Of a DNA stretch of 64,000 nucleotides, positions 57,617 through 64,000 are shown piece after piece (position 1 is the first letter of the stretch; each line of letters opens with the position of its first letter). The notes beneath the pieces are model-generated. The model made no database searches. It had not been told where the DNA came from and saw only the letters and a list, made by a program, of their open reading frames with translations. The DNA comes from Deltaproteobacteria bacterium (GTDB taxonomy: Bacteria; UBA10199; GCA-002796325; JACPFF01): assembly GCA_016210045.1 (NCBI GenBank), contig JACQUX010000023.1, positions 1 through 64,000 of the forward strand. The letters run 5' to 3'. The position numbers and the translations under genes are program-made.

Positions 57617-59076
57617 ATCGACTTCGTCCCTACGTTCGGTCGGCGCGTATGCCACGTTTGTTGCTGTTCATACGTGTGTGCGACGCGCAGCAGCGTGGCC
57701 TCGTCGAGGTGGCGCCCCATGATTTGCAAACCGATCGGGAGTCCGGCCGGGGTGAAGCCGCACGGGAGCGAGATCCCCGGGAGCCCGGCCAAATTGCACG
57801 AAACGGTGCAGATGTCCGCCAAATACATTTGGACCGGATCGTCGAGTTTTTCCCCGAGTCGAAACGCGGTGGTCGGCGTGGTCGGGGTGCAAATGACATC
57901 GACGTGTTCGAACGCGGCCTGAAAGTCACGCGCGATCAACGTGCGGACGCGTTGCGCTTGTTGGTAATACGCGTCGTAGTAACCGGAGCTGAGCACGAAT
58001 GTGCCGATGATCAAACGCCGTGTGACTTCGGGACCGAAGCCCTCGCTGCGGCTGTTGAAGTAGAGATCGTGTAAGTCTTCGCCGTGCGTGGAGCGATAGC
58101 CGTAGCGGACGCCATCGTAGCGGGCCAGGTTGGCGCTCGCCTCCGCCGGGGCGATAATATAGTAACAAGGGACGGCGTATTTGGTGTGCGGCAAGTGGAT
58201 CGGTGTGAGCGTGGCGCCCATTTCGGTGAGCACGCCGAGTGCGGCCCGCACCGCGGACTCGACTTGGGCATCCGTCCCGCTGCCGAAATATTCCTCTGGG
58301 ACGCCGATGCGTAACCCTTTCACGCCTTGCGTCAGCGCGGCTTGATAATCCGGCACTGGAACTGCGAGCGACGTGGAATCGGCCGGATCATGTCCGGCGA
58401 TTGTCTGGAGCAGCACGGCTGCGTCTTCCACGGTATGGGTCATCGGGCCGATTTGGTCCAGCGACGACGCGAAGGCCACGAGGCCGTATCGACTGACGCG
58501 TCCGTACGTCGGTTTCAATCCGACGATGCCGCAAAACGATGCCGGTTGGCGGATCGAGCCGCCGGTGTCGCTCCCCAACGCGCCGGCGCACAACTCGGCA
58601 GCGACGGCCGTCGCGGAGCCGCCGCTCGAACCGCCCGGTGTGCGTTCCACGTCCCACGGATTGCGTGTGACGCCGAACGCGGAGTGTTCGGTGGATGCGC
58701 CCATCGCGAATTCATCCATGTTGGTCTTGCCGAGGATCACCGCGCCGGCATCGAGCAGCCGTTGTACCGCCGTGGCGGTGAACGTCGGGCGAAATTGCGC
58801 AAGCATTTTCGATGCGCAACTGGTCGGCAGCCCCGGGACGTGCATCACGTCTTTGATCGCGAGCGGGACGCCGGTCAGCGGCGTGAGGTTTCGCCCGCTG
58901 CGCCGTTGTTCATCGGCCTGCCGCGCCTGTTGCAGCGCCAAATCGCCGGCGGTCGTGAGGTAGGCATTCAATTCCGGGTTATGGGCGTGCATCGCCGCCA
59001 AATAGGCCTCGGTGAGCGCGACGCTGGTCCGCTCTCCGGTGGCGAGTTGACGGCTACATTCGGCAATCGTGGTCAT
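57613..59076 (-). CDS. gatA: Asp-tRNA(Asn)/Glu-tRNA(Gln) amidotransferase subunit A
   Basis: This 487-residue amidase-signature subunit releases ammonia from glutamine. The Ser-cisSer-Lys triad is visible: Lys in AIKDVMHVPGLPTSCASKML, the Ser pair in GGSSGGSATAVAAE and SDTGGSIRQPASFCG. The GLKPTYGRVSRYGLVAFASSLDQIGP run is intact. The ATG at 59076 is coupled to the gatC stop (ATGA). Complete, normal length. Confidence 0.97.
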   Translation of the reverse strand: MTTIAECSRQLATGERTSVALTEAYLAAMHAHNPELNAYLTTAGDLALQQARQADEQRRSGRNLTPLTGVPLAIKDVMHVPGLPTSCASKMLAQFRPTFTATAVQRLLDAGAVILGKTNMDEFAMGASTEHSAFGVTRNPWDVERTPGGSSGGSATAVAAELCAGALGSDTGGSIRQPASFCGIVGLKPTYGRVSRYGLVAFASSLDQIGPMTHTVEDAAVLLQTIAGHDPADSTSLAVPVPDYQAALTQGVKGLRIGVPEEYFGSGTDAQVESAVRAALGVLTEMGATLTPIHLPHTKYAVPCYYIIAPAEASANLARYDGVRYGYRSTHGEDLHDLYFNSRSEGFGPEVTRRLIIGTFVLSSGYYDAYYQQAQRVRTLIARDFQAAFEHVDVICTPTTPTTAFRLGEKLDDPVQMYLADICTVSCNLAGLPGISLPCGFTPAGLPIGLQIMGRHLDEATLLRVAHTYEQQQTWHTRRPNVGTKSI

Positions 59077-59363
59077 TCGATTACTTTCGGGACCGCAAAA
59101 TAGCGGCCATCCTGAGCTGGCGCTTGGGCCAGAATCGCCTCGGCCTGGGTGCACGTGTGAATGACATCCGGACGCAGCGGCGTTCCGTCCGCGCGTTGGT
59201 CCGACATCGGTGGGACGTCGTGCGTCGGCACGGCGTTTAATTGTTCGACGAATTCGAGAATCGTCGCGCACTGTGCGGCGTAGCGATCCAATGCAGTCGC
59301 GTCGAGTCCGAGCCGCGCCAGTTGCGCAGCGTGTTCGATCAGTTGTTTGGTCTCAGGGGCCAT
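59073..59363 (-). CDS. gatC: Asp-tRNA(Asn)/Glu-tRNA(Gln) amidotransferase subunit C
   Basis: This 96-residue small subunit stabilises GatA. It has the typical helix IEHAAQLARLGLDATALDRYAAQCATILEFVEQLN followed by RADGTPLRPD. The ATG at 59363 fits the family; a longer upstream frame is not used. It leads the gatC-gatA-gatB-mtnA operon and diverges from the prepilin peptidase gene, with 92 bases between starts that must hold both promoters. Confidence 0.93.
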   Translation of the reverse strand: MAPETKQLIEHAAQLARLGLDATALDRYAAQCATILEFVEQLNAVPTHDVPPMSDQRADGTPLRPDVIHTCTQAEAILAQAPAQDGRYFAVPKVIE

Positions 59364-59455
59364 AAAGTGATTAATGATGCGTGTGCCGGTAACATGTGGG
59401 CGGCTACCGTGGCAAGATGATTGAGCAGCGCGCCCGATTCGTGTACAAGCAGCGG

Positions 59456-60256
59456 ATGGACACGACCCCACTCTGGTTTCCGTATCTGTTAGTTGGCCTG
59501 TTTGGTCTCTGTATCGGGAGTTTTCTCAACGTCTGCATCGTGCGGATTCCCCACGACCAATCGATCCATCGTCCGCGTTCGCACTGTCCGCAGTGTCGCG
59601 CGCCGATTCGCTGGTTCGACAACATCCCGGTGTTCAGTTTCCTGCTGCTGTGGGGGCGGTGTCGTCAGTGTCGCGCGCCGATCAGTTGGCGCTACCCGTT
59701 GGTGGAACTCTTGACCGCCGCAGCTGCATTGGCCGTGTTCTTCAAGTTTCCTGAACCGCTCCCGTGGGCGATCTGGTTCTTTCTGTTCATTGCGCCGCTG
59801 ATCGCGATCACATTCATCGACTTGGAACACTTGATCATCCCGGACGCGTTTTCGCTCTCAGGGATCATCCTCGGACTGGCGGCGCGTCCGATCTTGGCGG
59901 TGGAAGGCCAGCGCCTCGATGCACTGCTCGACGGCCTGATCGGCGTAGTGGTGGGCGGCGGATTCCTCTGGCTCGTGGCCGCGGTCTACGAGCGGTTGCG
60001 CAAACAGGAAGGCTTGGGCGGCGGCGACGTCAAATTGATCGCGATGCTCGGCGCGTTCCTCGGCTGGAAGGCAGTGCTGTTTATCTTGTTAATGAGCTCG
60101 TTGCTCGGTTCGCTGGTCGGCGTGGTCGTGATCGCGATCTTACGCAAGGGCCTGCGCTTCGCGATCCCCTTCGGCCCCTTCCTCGCCGTGGCCGGAATCC
60201 TCTACCTCTTCTTCGGCGAGACCTTAGTGACGTGGTATCTGAGCTTCTATGTTTAG
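59456..60256 (+). CDS. pilD: Type IV prepilin peptidase / N-methyltransferase
   Basis: This 266-residue, eight-helix membrane aspartyl protease trims and methylates prepilins. The zinc-binding cysteines C44, C47, C69 and C72 lie in the cytoplasmic loop (CPQC... CRQC). The catalytic aspartates are Asp122 in FIDLEHLIIPD and Asp191 in GGGDVK. Its presence implies a type IV pilus or type II secretion system elsewhere in the genome. The ATG at 59456 is chosen. Confidence 0.96.
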   Translation: MDTTPLWFPYLLVGLFGLCIGSFLNVCIVRIPHDQSIHRPRSHCPQCRAPIRWFDNIPVFSFLLLWGRCRQCRAPISWRYPLVELLTAAAALAVFFKFPEPLPWAIWFFLFIAPLIAITFIDLEHLIIPDAFSLSGIILGLAARPILAVEGQRLDALLDGLIGVVVGGGFLWLVAAVYERLRKQEGLGGGDVKLIAMLGAFLGWKAVLFILLMSSLLGSLVGVVVIAILRKGLRFAIPFGPFLAVAGILYLFFGETLVTWYLSFYV

Positions 60257-60287
60257 GGCGTGTTTGCAAAATCGCCTTTAGTGTCCA

Positions 60288-60514
60288 GTTCCCGGGAGGG
60301 GCGCGAGGGGAACCTGCGGGCCGTTCGCCTCGCGTTACGGCGCTCGGCTCACTGAGACCTCGCTCGGTCGAGCTTCAACCCCATAGTGCTCTGTCAAAGA
60401 ACGGAAACGCGTTGCGTTTCCGACATGACTGCCGCGGACCATGCCATCGCTCCGCGATGGCGTCCTTACCCGCTCAGACTCGCCCGCAGGCCCCCCTCGC
60501 GCCCCTCCCGGAAC
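60288..60514. repeat. Imperfect 33/34-base inverted repeat enclosing 160 bases
   Basis: Left arm 60288-60321 begins GTTCCCGGGAGGGGCGCGAG. Right arm 60482-60514 is its reverse complement with one indel and two mismatches. The enclosed DNA contains perfect small hairpins. The length and arrangement resemble a MITE or a large structured RNA element. No transposase is nearby. Confidence 0.8.
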
Positions 60515-60590
60515 CGTGTTCCCCTCTGGATGTTCGATTGCGCGTGGTTGTCCATTTGATGAACAACGACGGGGAGACTGCCCGTGTTCT

Positions 60591-60741
60591 CGCCGGGCGG
60601 AGGCGCCAGGGGTCCCCAGGGGCTCCCGGAGCCGTTTTCTCCTTGCGTTATCTCATGACAAAAACGGTGAGGGCGAGCGCGCGGCCGCTCGATGCGGCCG
60701 CGATAGCGTACCCTGGGGATCCCTGGCGCCTCCGTCCGGCC
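60591..60741. repeat. Nested 31-base inverted repeat, 150-base palindromic element
   Basis: Left arm 60591-60621 (CGCCGGGCGGAGGCGCCAGG...) pairs with right arm 60711-60741 with three mismatches. Inside, CCGTTTT (60632-60638) pairs with AAAACGG (about 60661-60667), and a GCGGCCGC hairpin with loop TCGAT is nested near 60680-60702. The element could fold into a long stem on either strand. It is independent of the element at 60288-60514. Confidence 0.8.
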
Positions 60742-60940
60742 CCCGGAACAAGCACTGACTACTGGAACGTGGAGTGCGCCCCAGAACCCGCACTCCTTCA
60801 GCACTATTGCAAACCCTCCTTTATCTAATGATAGACCGAGTTGTTCACATGGCTGATAATTACGCATAATATATATATAATTAAATTTCATTTCATAACC
60901 TCTTAGCTGCCATTTAGACAAAAATTTCACTTCTCTGAGC

Positions 60941-60969
60941 TTGACGGTGGATAACAATTCGCCCATAAT
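60941..60969 (+). promoter_or_regulatory. Predicted sigma-70 promoter of the XRE gene
   Basis: The -35 TTGACG (60941-60946) and -10 CATAAT (60964-60969) are spaced by 17 bases, close to consensus. The expected start point (about 60976-60977) coincides with ATG 60977. The transcript would then be leaderless; no Shine-Dalgarno sequence is seen. Confidence 0.65.
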
Positions 60970-60976
60970 GACACCT

Positions 60977-61198
60977 ATGTCCGGTGCAGGTCAGTTCCCT
61001 AACAATCTCAAGAAGTTTCGCGAAGAGCTCCTAATGAGCAAGGCCGAATTGGCCCGCAAGGCCGGCGTCTCCGTTCTGACCATCGACCGCGTCGAAGCTG
61101 GTTATCCGTGCCGCCTCGACACCATGCGCAAGATCCTGATCGCCCTCGGCCTCCAACTCACCGACCGCCCCCGCGTGTTCCCAGTCCAGATGGCGTAG
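60977..61198 (+). CDS. Small XRE-type helix-turn-helix regulator
   Basis: This 73-residue protein is a helix-turn-helix domain: NLKKFREELLMSKAELARKAGVSVLTIDRVEAGY fits the two-helix HTH, and RLDTMRKILIALGLQL the last helix. It lacks any effector domain, so it may act as a self-regulator or phage-type switch. The ATG at 60977 is preferred because the promoter would leave the upstream in-frame TTG (60941) and ATG (60968) untranscribed. An AT-rich region lies upstream and a strong palindrome downstream. Confidence 0.85.
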   Translation: MSGAGQFPNNLKKFREELLMSKAELARKAGVSVLTIDRVEAGYPCRLDTMRKILIALGLQLTDRPRVFPVQMA

Positions 61199-61210
61199 TG
61201 CAACGAAATA

Positions 61211-61281
61211 CATCGCAGGGGGACAGGTACCTTGCGATGGCTGTCAATGCTGGATCCGACGGTACCTGTCCCCCTGCGATG
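61211..61281. repeat. Perfect 21-bp palindrome, REP-like
   Basis: Left arm 61211-61231 (CATCGCAGGGGGACAGGTAC-C) and right arm 61261-61281 are exact complements with a 29-base loop. The core GGGGGACAGGTACC and its complement resemble palindromic units linked to REP-associated tyrosine transposases (IS200/IS605 relatives). No transposase gene is in view. It could also terminate transcription of the XRE gene, though no U-run follows. Confidence 0.7.
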
Positions 61282-61381
61282 CATATATTGGGGGGTGTGT
61301 GAAAACTGCGTTGACACGAGTTGAGTCGCAGAATAGCGAGCTGCGTATCATTTCCACGACACCCGTTCACTGGGAGGACCT

Positions 61382-62323
61382 ATGAGCACCATGGCAGTTG
61401 CGATGACGGCGGCGAAGCAATTGGGGGAGTGGGCGACGGGGCTGTTTCTGTTTGGTTCCGAACCGTTGCAGTTTGAGCCGGAGCGAGTGGCGACCAAAAC
61501 GTACGATCACCTCGACTTCAATTGCGATGGGGTTTGGGATCGGGTCATTGTGGAGGAGTTTGCAAATTGCGAGGTCCGCACGTCCATCGAGATCGCGGAC
61601 CCGACGGCGCCGGCCAAGGCGTTGGTGCGGAAGGCCGTGGACGGAGTCCCCGCCCGCGTGGTCTTTCAAGATGAATTGGGCGATGCGTTAGTCGGGTGGC
61701 ACCGGACGCAGGCCGACACGGGAGTGCAAATCGGCGATTGGGTGCCATTGGCCGGGGCACCGTGGTTTGCGCGTTCCGTCGAGGTGTATGCGGACGCGTT
61801 GGAGACGACGGCGCCTGGATGCTACCCGGAGTCGTCGATCTATTTTTCCCTGCAGGATGCCATGCTCTCTCCGTATGATATTCGAATCGTCGCGCAGCGG
61901 GAGATCGCGGCAATGGTCCCGCAGGAAGATTTCAATGCGTCCGTGGTGCGACTCGTGGCATGCAGCCGTCCCAATGCGTCGATCTGGTCCTGTTTTTCCG
62001 TGAAGCAACACGCGTCGCCGGAGGCCGTTGCTGTTGCGAACAGTGCCGACATCTTGATGGCGCGGGAGCAGCCGTCCTTGAACACGTTGCGCGACTATTG
62101 GCAGGCCCCGCGGCATGATCGCGCGACTATTGCACAGGCGCTGGATAACACGGTGCGGAGCGGCGTGAATCTTTGGTGGGAAGGCTGGGATGGACTCGGT
62201 CCCACGCCGCTGGGGAGCGCGATCTACAGCGTCCTGGGGGCCTATTACGGCCTGGACCGCCAAACGATCGAACGGATCCGCCTTGAATTGTCCCGCTCGC
62301 CTGGTTTGCCGCCCCGGTCGTAA
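61382..62323 (+). CDS. Hypothetical protein
   Basis: This 313-residue protein starts at ATG 61382 behind a GGGAGGACC site. It has no clear signal peptide or TM segment after the first ~25 hydrophobic-leaning residues (AAKQLGEWATGLFLFG). Mixed alpha/beta composition follows, with scattered cysteines (NCDG, CEVR, CYPE, CSRP, CFSV). No family motif is recognised. It lies 50 bases upstream of aroC in the same direction and may be co-transcribed. Confidence 0.7.
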   Translation: MSTMAVAMTAAKQLGEWATGLFLFGSEPLQFEPERVATKTYDHLDFNCDGVWDRVIVEEFANCEVRTSIEIADPTAPAKALVRKAVDGVPARVVFQDELGDALVGWHRTQADTGVQIGDWVPLAGAPWFARSVEVYADALETTAPGCYPESSIYFSLQDAMLSPYDIRIVAQREIAAMVPQEDFNASVVRLVACSRPNASIWSCFSVKQHASPEAVAVANSADILMAREQPSLNTLRDYWQAPRHDRATIAQALDNTVRSGVNLWWEGWDGLGPTPLGSAIYSVLGAYYGLDRQTIERIRLELSRSPGLPPRS

Positions 62324-62373
62324 GTACGGCGTCACACTTGACCCTGGCCGGGCAGGGCAGGCATACGTCGGCG

Positions 62374-63558
62374 ATGCTGCGTTTTCTTACTGCCGGTGAA
62401 TCACACGGGCCGGCGCTCACGGTGATTATTGAAGGGATGCCGGCCGGCGTGCCGTTGCGGGCCGACGCGATCGATGCGGACTTGCGCCTGCGGCAACGAG
62501 GACATGGGCGCGGCGGGCGGATGCAGATCGAGCACGACACCGTCGAGATCCTCGGCGGGGTGCGGCACGGCGCGACGATCGGGTCTCCGCTCGCGTTGCT
62601 GATTCGGAATCGCGACTTCGCCAATTGGCGGGACGCGATGGTCGTGGAGGGCAACAGTGCGGATGCCGTGATTGCCGCGCGTGCGGTGCATTGCCCGCGC
62701 CCTGGTCATGCCGATCTCGCGGGTGGACTCAAATACGATGTTCATGATCTGCGCAATATCGTGGAGCGCGCGAGTGCTCGCGAAACGGCGGCGCGCATGG
62801 CCGCGGGGAGCGTGGCGCGCGTGTTGTTGCGCGAGTTCGACATCGAGGTGCACGGACAAGTGCGCCAAATCGGCAGCGTAGTCGCAGCGGCCGGGGCGGT
62901 CGTGTCATCTGACGATCCTGGTTGGGCAGCGGCGGCCGCGTCGCCGGTCCGCTGCGCCGACGCGCAAGCGGGGGCGGCGATGGTGGCGCTGATCGATGCG
63001 GCGCGCTTCGCGAAAGAGACGGTCGGCGGCGTTTTTGAGATTCATGCGTTCGGCGTGCCGCCGGGGCTCGGGAGTCATGTGCATTGGGATCGGCGACTCG
63101 ATGGCTTGTTGGCGCAGGCCCTGATGAGCATTCCCGGCGTCAAGGGCGTCGAAATCGGTCTCGGATTCGCGCAAGCGGCACTGTATGGCAGTAAAGTGCA
63201 TGACGCGATCGCGTGGGGCAATGCAGCGGCGACCGTGCCGTGTCAGCGGCTGACGAATCACGCCGGCGGGCTGGAAGGGGGCATCAGCAACGGCGAACCG
63301 ATCGTGCTGCGCGCGGTGATGAAGCCACTCGCGACCGTGATGCAGCCTCTGCCGTCGGTCGATCTGCGGACCAAAGTGGCTGCGGAGGCCCATTTGGAGC
63401 GCTCCGATATTTGTGTGGTCCCGGCCGCGTCGGTGGTCGGGGAAGCGATGGTCGCGTGGGTGCTCGCAGCGGCACTGTGCGAAAAATGCGGCGGCGACAC
63501 GTTGGTTGAAATGCAACGTAACTATCGCGGCTATCTGGCGCAACTCGCCGAGTATTGA
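62374..63558 (+). CDS. aroC: Chorismate synthase
   Basis: This 394-residue protein is the last shikimate-pathway enzyme, which makes chorismate from EPSP using reduced FMN. The three signatures are present: GESHGPALTVIIEGMPAG at the start, then GHGRGGRM, the ERASARETAARMAAG block, and NHAGGLEGGISNGEPIVLRAVMKPLAT. The ATG at 62374 is chosen because the family starts at LRFLTAGESHG. Shikimate kinase follows six bases after the stop, a common pairing. Confidence 0.96.
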   Translation: MLRFLTAGESHGPALTVIIEGMPAGVPLRADAIDADLRLRQRGHGRGGRMQIEHDTVEILGGVRHGATIGSPLALLIRNRDFANWRDAMVVEGNSADAVIAARAVHCPRPGHADLAGGLKYDVHDLRNIVERASARETAARMAAGSVARVLLREFDIEVHGQVRQIGSVVAAAGAVVSSDDPGWAAAAASPVRCADAQAGAAMVALIDAARFAKETVGGVFEIHAFGVPPGLGSHVHWDRRLDGLLAQALMSIPGVKGVEIGLGFAQAALYGSKVHDAIAWGNAAATVPCQRLTNHAGGLEGGISNGEPIVLRAVMKPLATVMQPLPSVDLRTKVAAEAHLERSDICVVPAASVVGEAMVAWVLAAALCEKCGGDTLVEMQRNYRGYLAQLAEY

Positions 63559-63563
63559 ATCTC

Positions 63564-64000
63564 ATGGGACATTGCATCCTCACCGGATTTATTGCGACCG
63601 GCAAGACGAGCGTTGGCAAGCTCGTGGCTGCCACGTTGCGCTGTCCATTTTATGATTTGGATGCCGCCATTGTGCTGGCTACGGGGCGTGCGGTCGCGGA
63701 GATTTTTGCCAACGACGGCGAGGCCGTCTTTCGCGCGTTGGAGCGGACGCACTTGCCGCGACTGTTATCGGCGCCGACGGGAGTGATTGCGACTGGCGGC
63801 GGCACGGCGCTCGACCCGCAGAACGTCGCGCGGATGTCGGCGGCCGGTCGTGTGATAGCCCTCAACGCGGCGCCGCATCTGGTGTGGGAACGGCTCCGCG
63901 CGGAATCCCCGCCCACTGCGCGGCCGTTACTCCCGGCGCCGTTTGATGCCGCGCAAGTGGCGCGGCTCTGGGAGACACGCGCGCCGAGCTATGCGCAATT
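63564..64000 (+). CDS. aroK: Shikimate kinase, C-terminus cut by window edge
   Basis: The 145 residues visible start at ATG 63564, six bases after the aroC stop. The P-loop GFIATGKTSVGK, the DLD metal site (FYDLDAAIV), the shikimate-binding GEAVFRALE, the GGGT block and the RPLL lid are all present. The enzyme phosphorylates shikimate. Its end lies beyond position 64000. The serine of the usual GxGKS/T is Thr-Ser, within normal variation. Confidence 0.93.
   Translation, partial: MGHCILTGFIATGKTSVGKLVAATLRCPFYDLDAAIVLATGRAVAEIFANDGEAVFRALERTHLPRLLSAPTGVIATGGGTALDPQNVARMSAAGRVIALNAAPHLVWERLRAESPPTARPLLPAPFDAAQVARLWETRAPSYAQ

Larger units (their letters stand above)
60257..60940. other. Long palindrome-rich intergenic region
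   Basis: No gene is seen. Two inverted-repeat systems (60288-60514 and 60591-60741), listed separately, and several perfect hairpins with short loops occur: GGAAACGC-GTT-GCGTTTCC near 60401-60419, GCCATCGC-TCC-GCGATGGC near 60443-60461, and CGCGGCCGC-TCGAT-GCGGCCGCG near 60680-60702. The last ~110 bases (60825-60940) are AT-rich with an ATATATATATAATTAAATTT run, upstream of the XRE promoter. Confidence 0.75.

Noticed and set aside
59764-60828. Long plus-strand open frame across the pilD end and the palindromic region
   Set aside because: It is a shadow of pilD in another frame and then reads through inverted repeats; composition is not protein-like.

Overview
The window is one contig piece of a GC-rich Gram-negative chromosome. 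Lipoproteins, a type IV prepilin peptidase, GatCAB, LemA and MopE-type calcium-binding proteins, plus an xseA-xseB-ispA-tlyA order, fit a deltaproteobacterium-like lineage or a related uncultivated phylum. No rRNA or marker fixes the taxon, so this stays an inference.

Region 1 (1-13.5 kb) is a defence island read entirely on the minus strand. Nine genes from 12951 down to the window edge are joined by 4-base ATGA overlaps or gaps of 1-25 bases. In order of transcription they are: a SNF2 helicase with a DUF3883-like tail, an AlbA_2/Schlafen-type ATP-binding protein, RmuC, a second SNF2 helicase, two small TIR-like proteins of the ThsB/DUF1863 type, a one-TM helical protein, a type III Mod methyltransferase and the start of a type III Res subunit. 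A tRNA-Pro gene, a perfect 24-bp hairpin and two 53-bp direct repeats lie at its upstream edge. The TIR-TIR-TM trio is the strongest candidate for an undescribed signalling defence module.

Region 2 (13.7-30.1 kb) is housekeeping and envelope: a lipoprotein, xseA-xseB-ispA, a RuBisCO-like protein in the place where dxs is commonly found, tlyA, a glutamate-cysteine ligase, a calcium-binding beta-helix lipoprotein, an SPFH/NfeD pair, a methyltransferase and mfd. Region 3 (30.3-32.4 kb) is a small lower-GC insertion beside tRNA-Gln with a toxin-antitoxin pair, a GIY-YIG protein and a coding remnant.

Region 4 (32.4-53 kb) holds ettA, an amidohydrolase, three secreted proteins that all end in a GGCSL tail, a TPM/LemA pair, citrate synthase, MgtC, a membrane pyrophosphatase, a lipoprotein and an EamA transporter. 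Next to the transporter is a cluster of DnaA-box-like 9-mers (52888-53057). Region 5 (53.3-64 kb) has a small ORF, an unknown methyltransferase-like protein, the gatC-gatA-gatB-mtnA operon, a prepilin peptidase, a highly palindromic intergenic region, an XRE regulator with a well-formed promoter, a REP-like palindrome, a hypothetical protein, and aroC followed by a partial aroK.

A possible functional link is mtnA (methionine salvage), the RuBisCO-like protein and ispA. Together they suggest that methylthioadenosine salvage may be tied to isoprenoid precursor supply.
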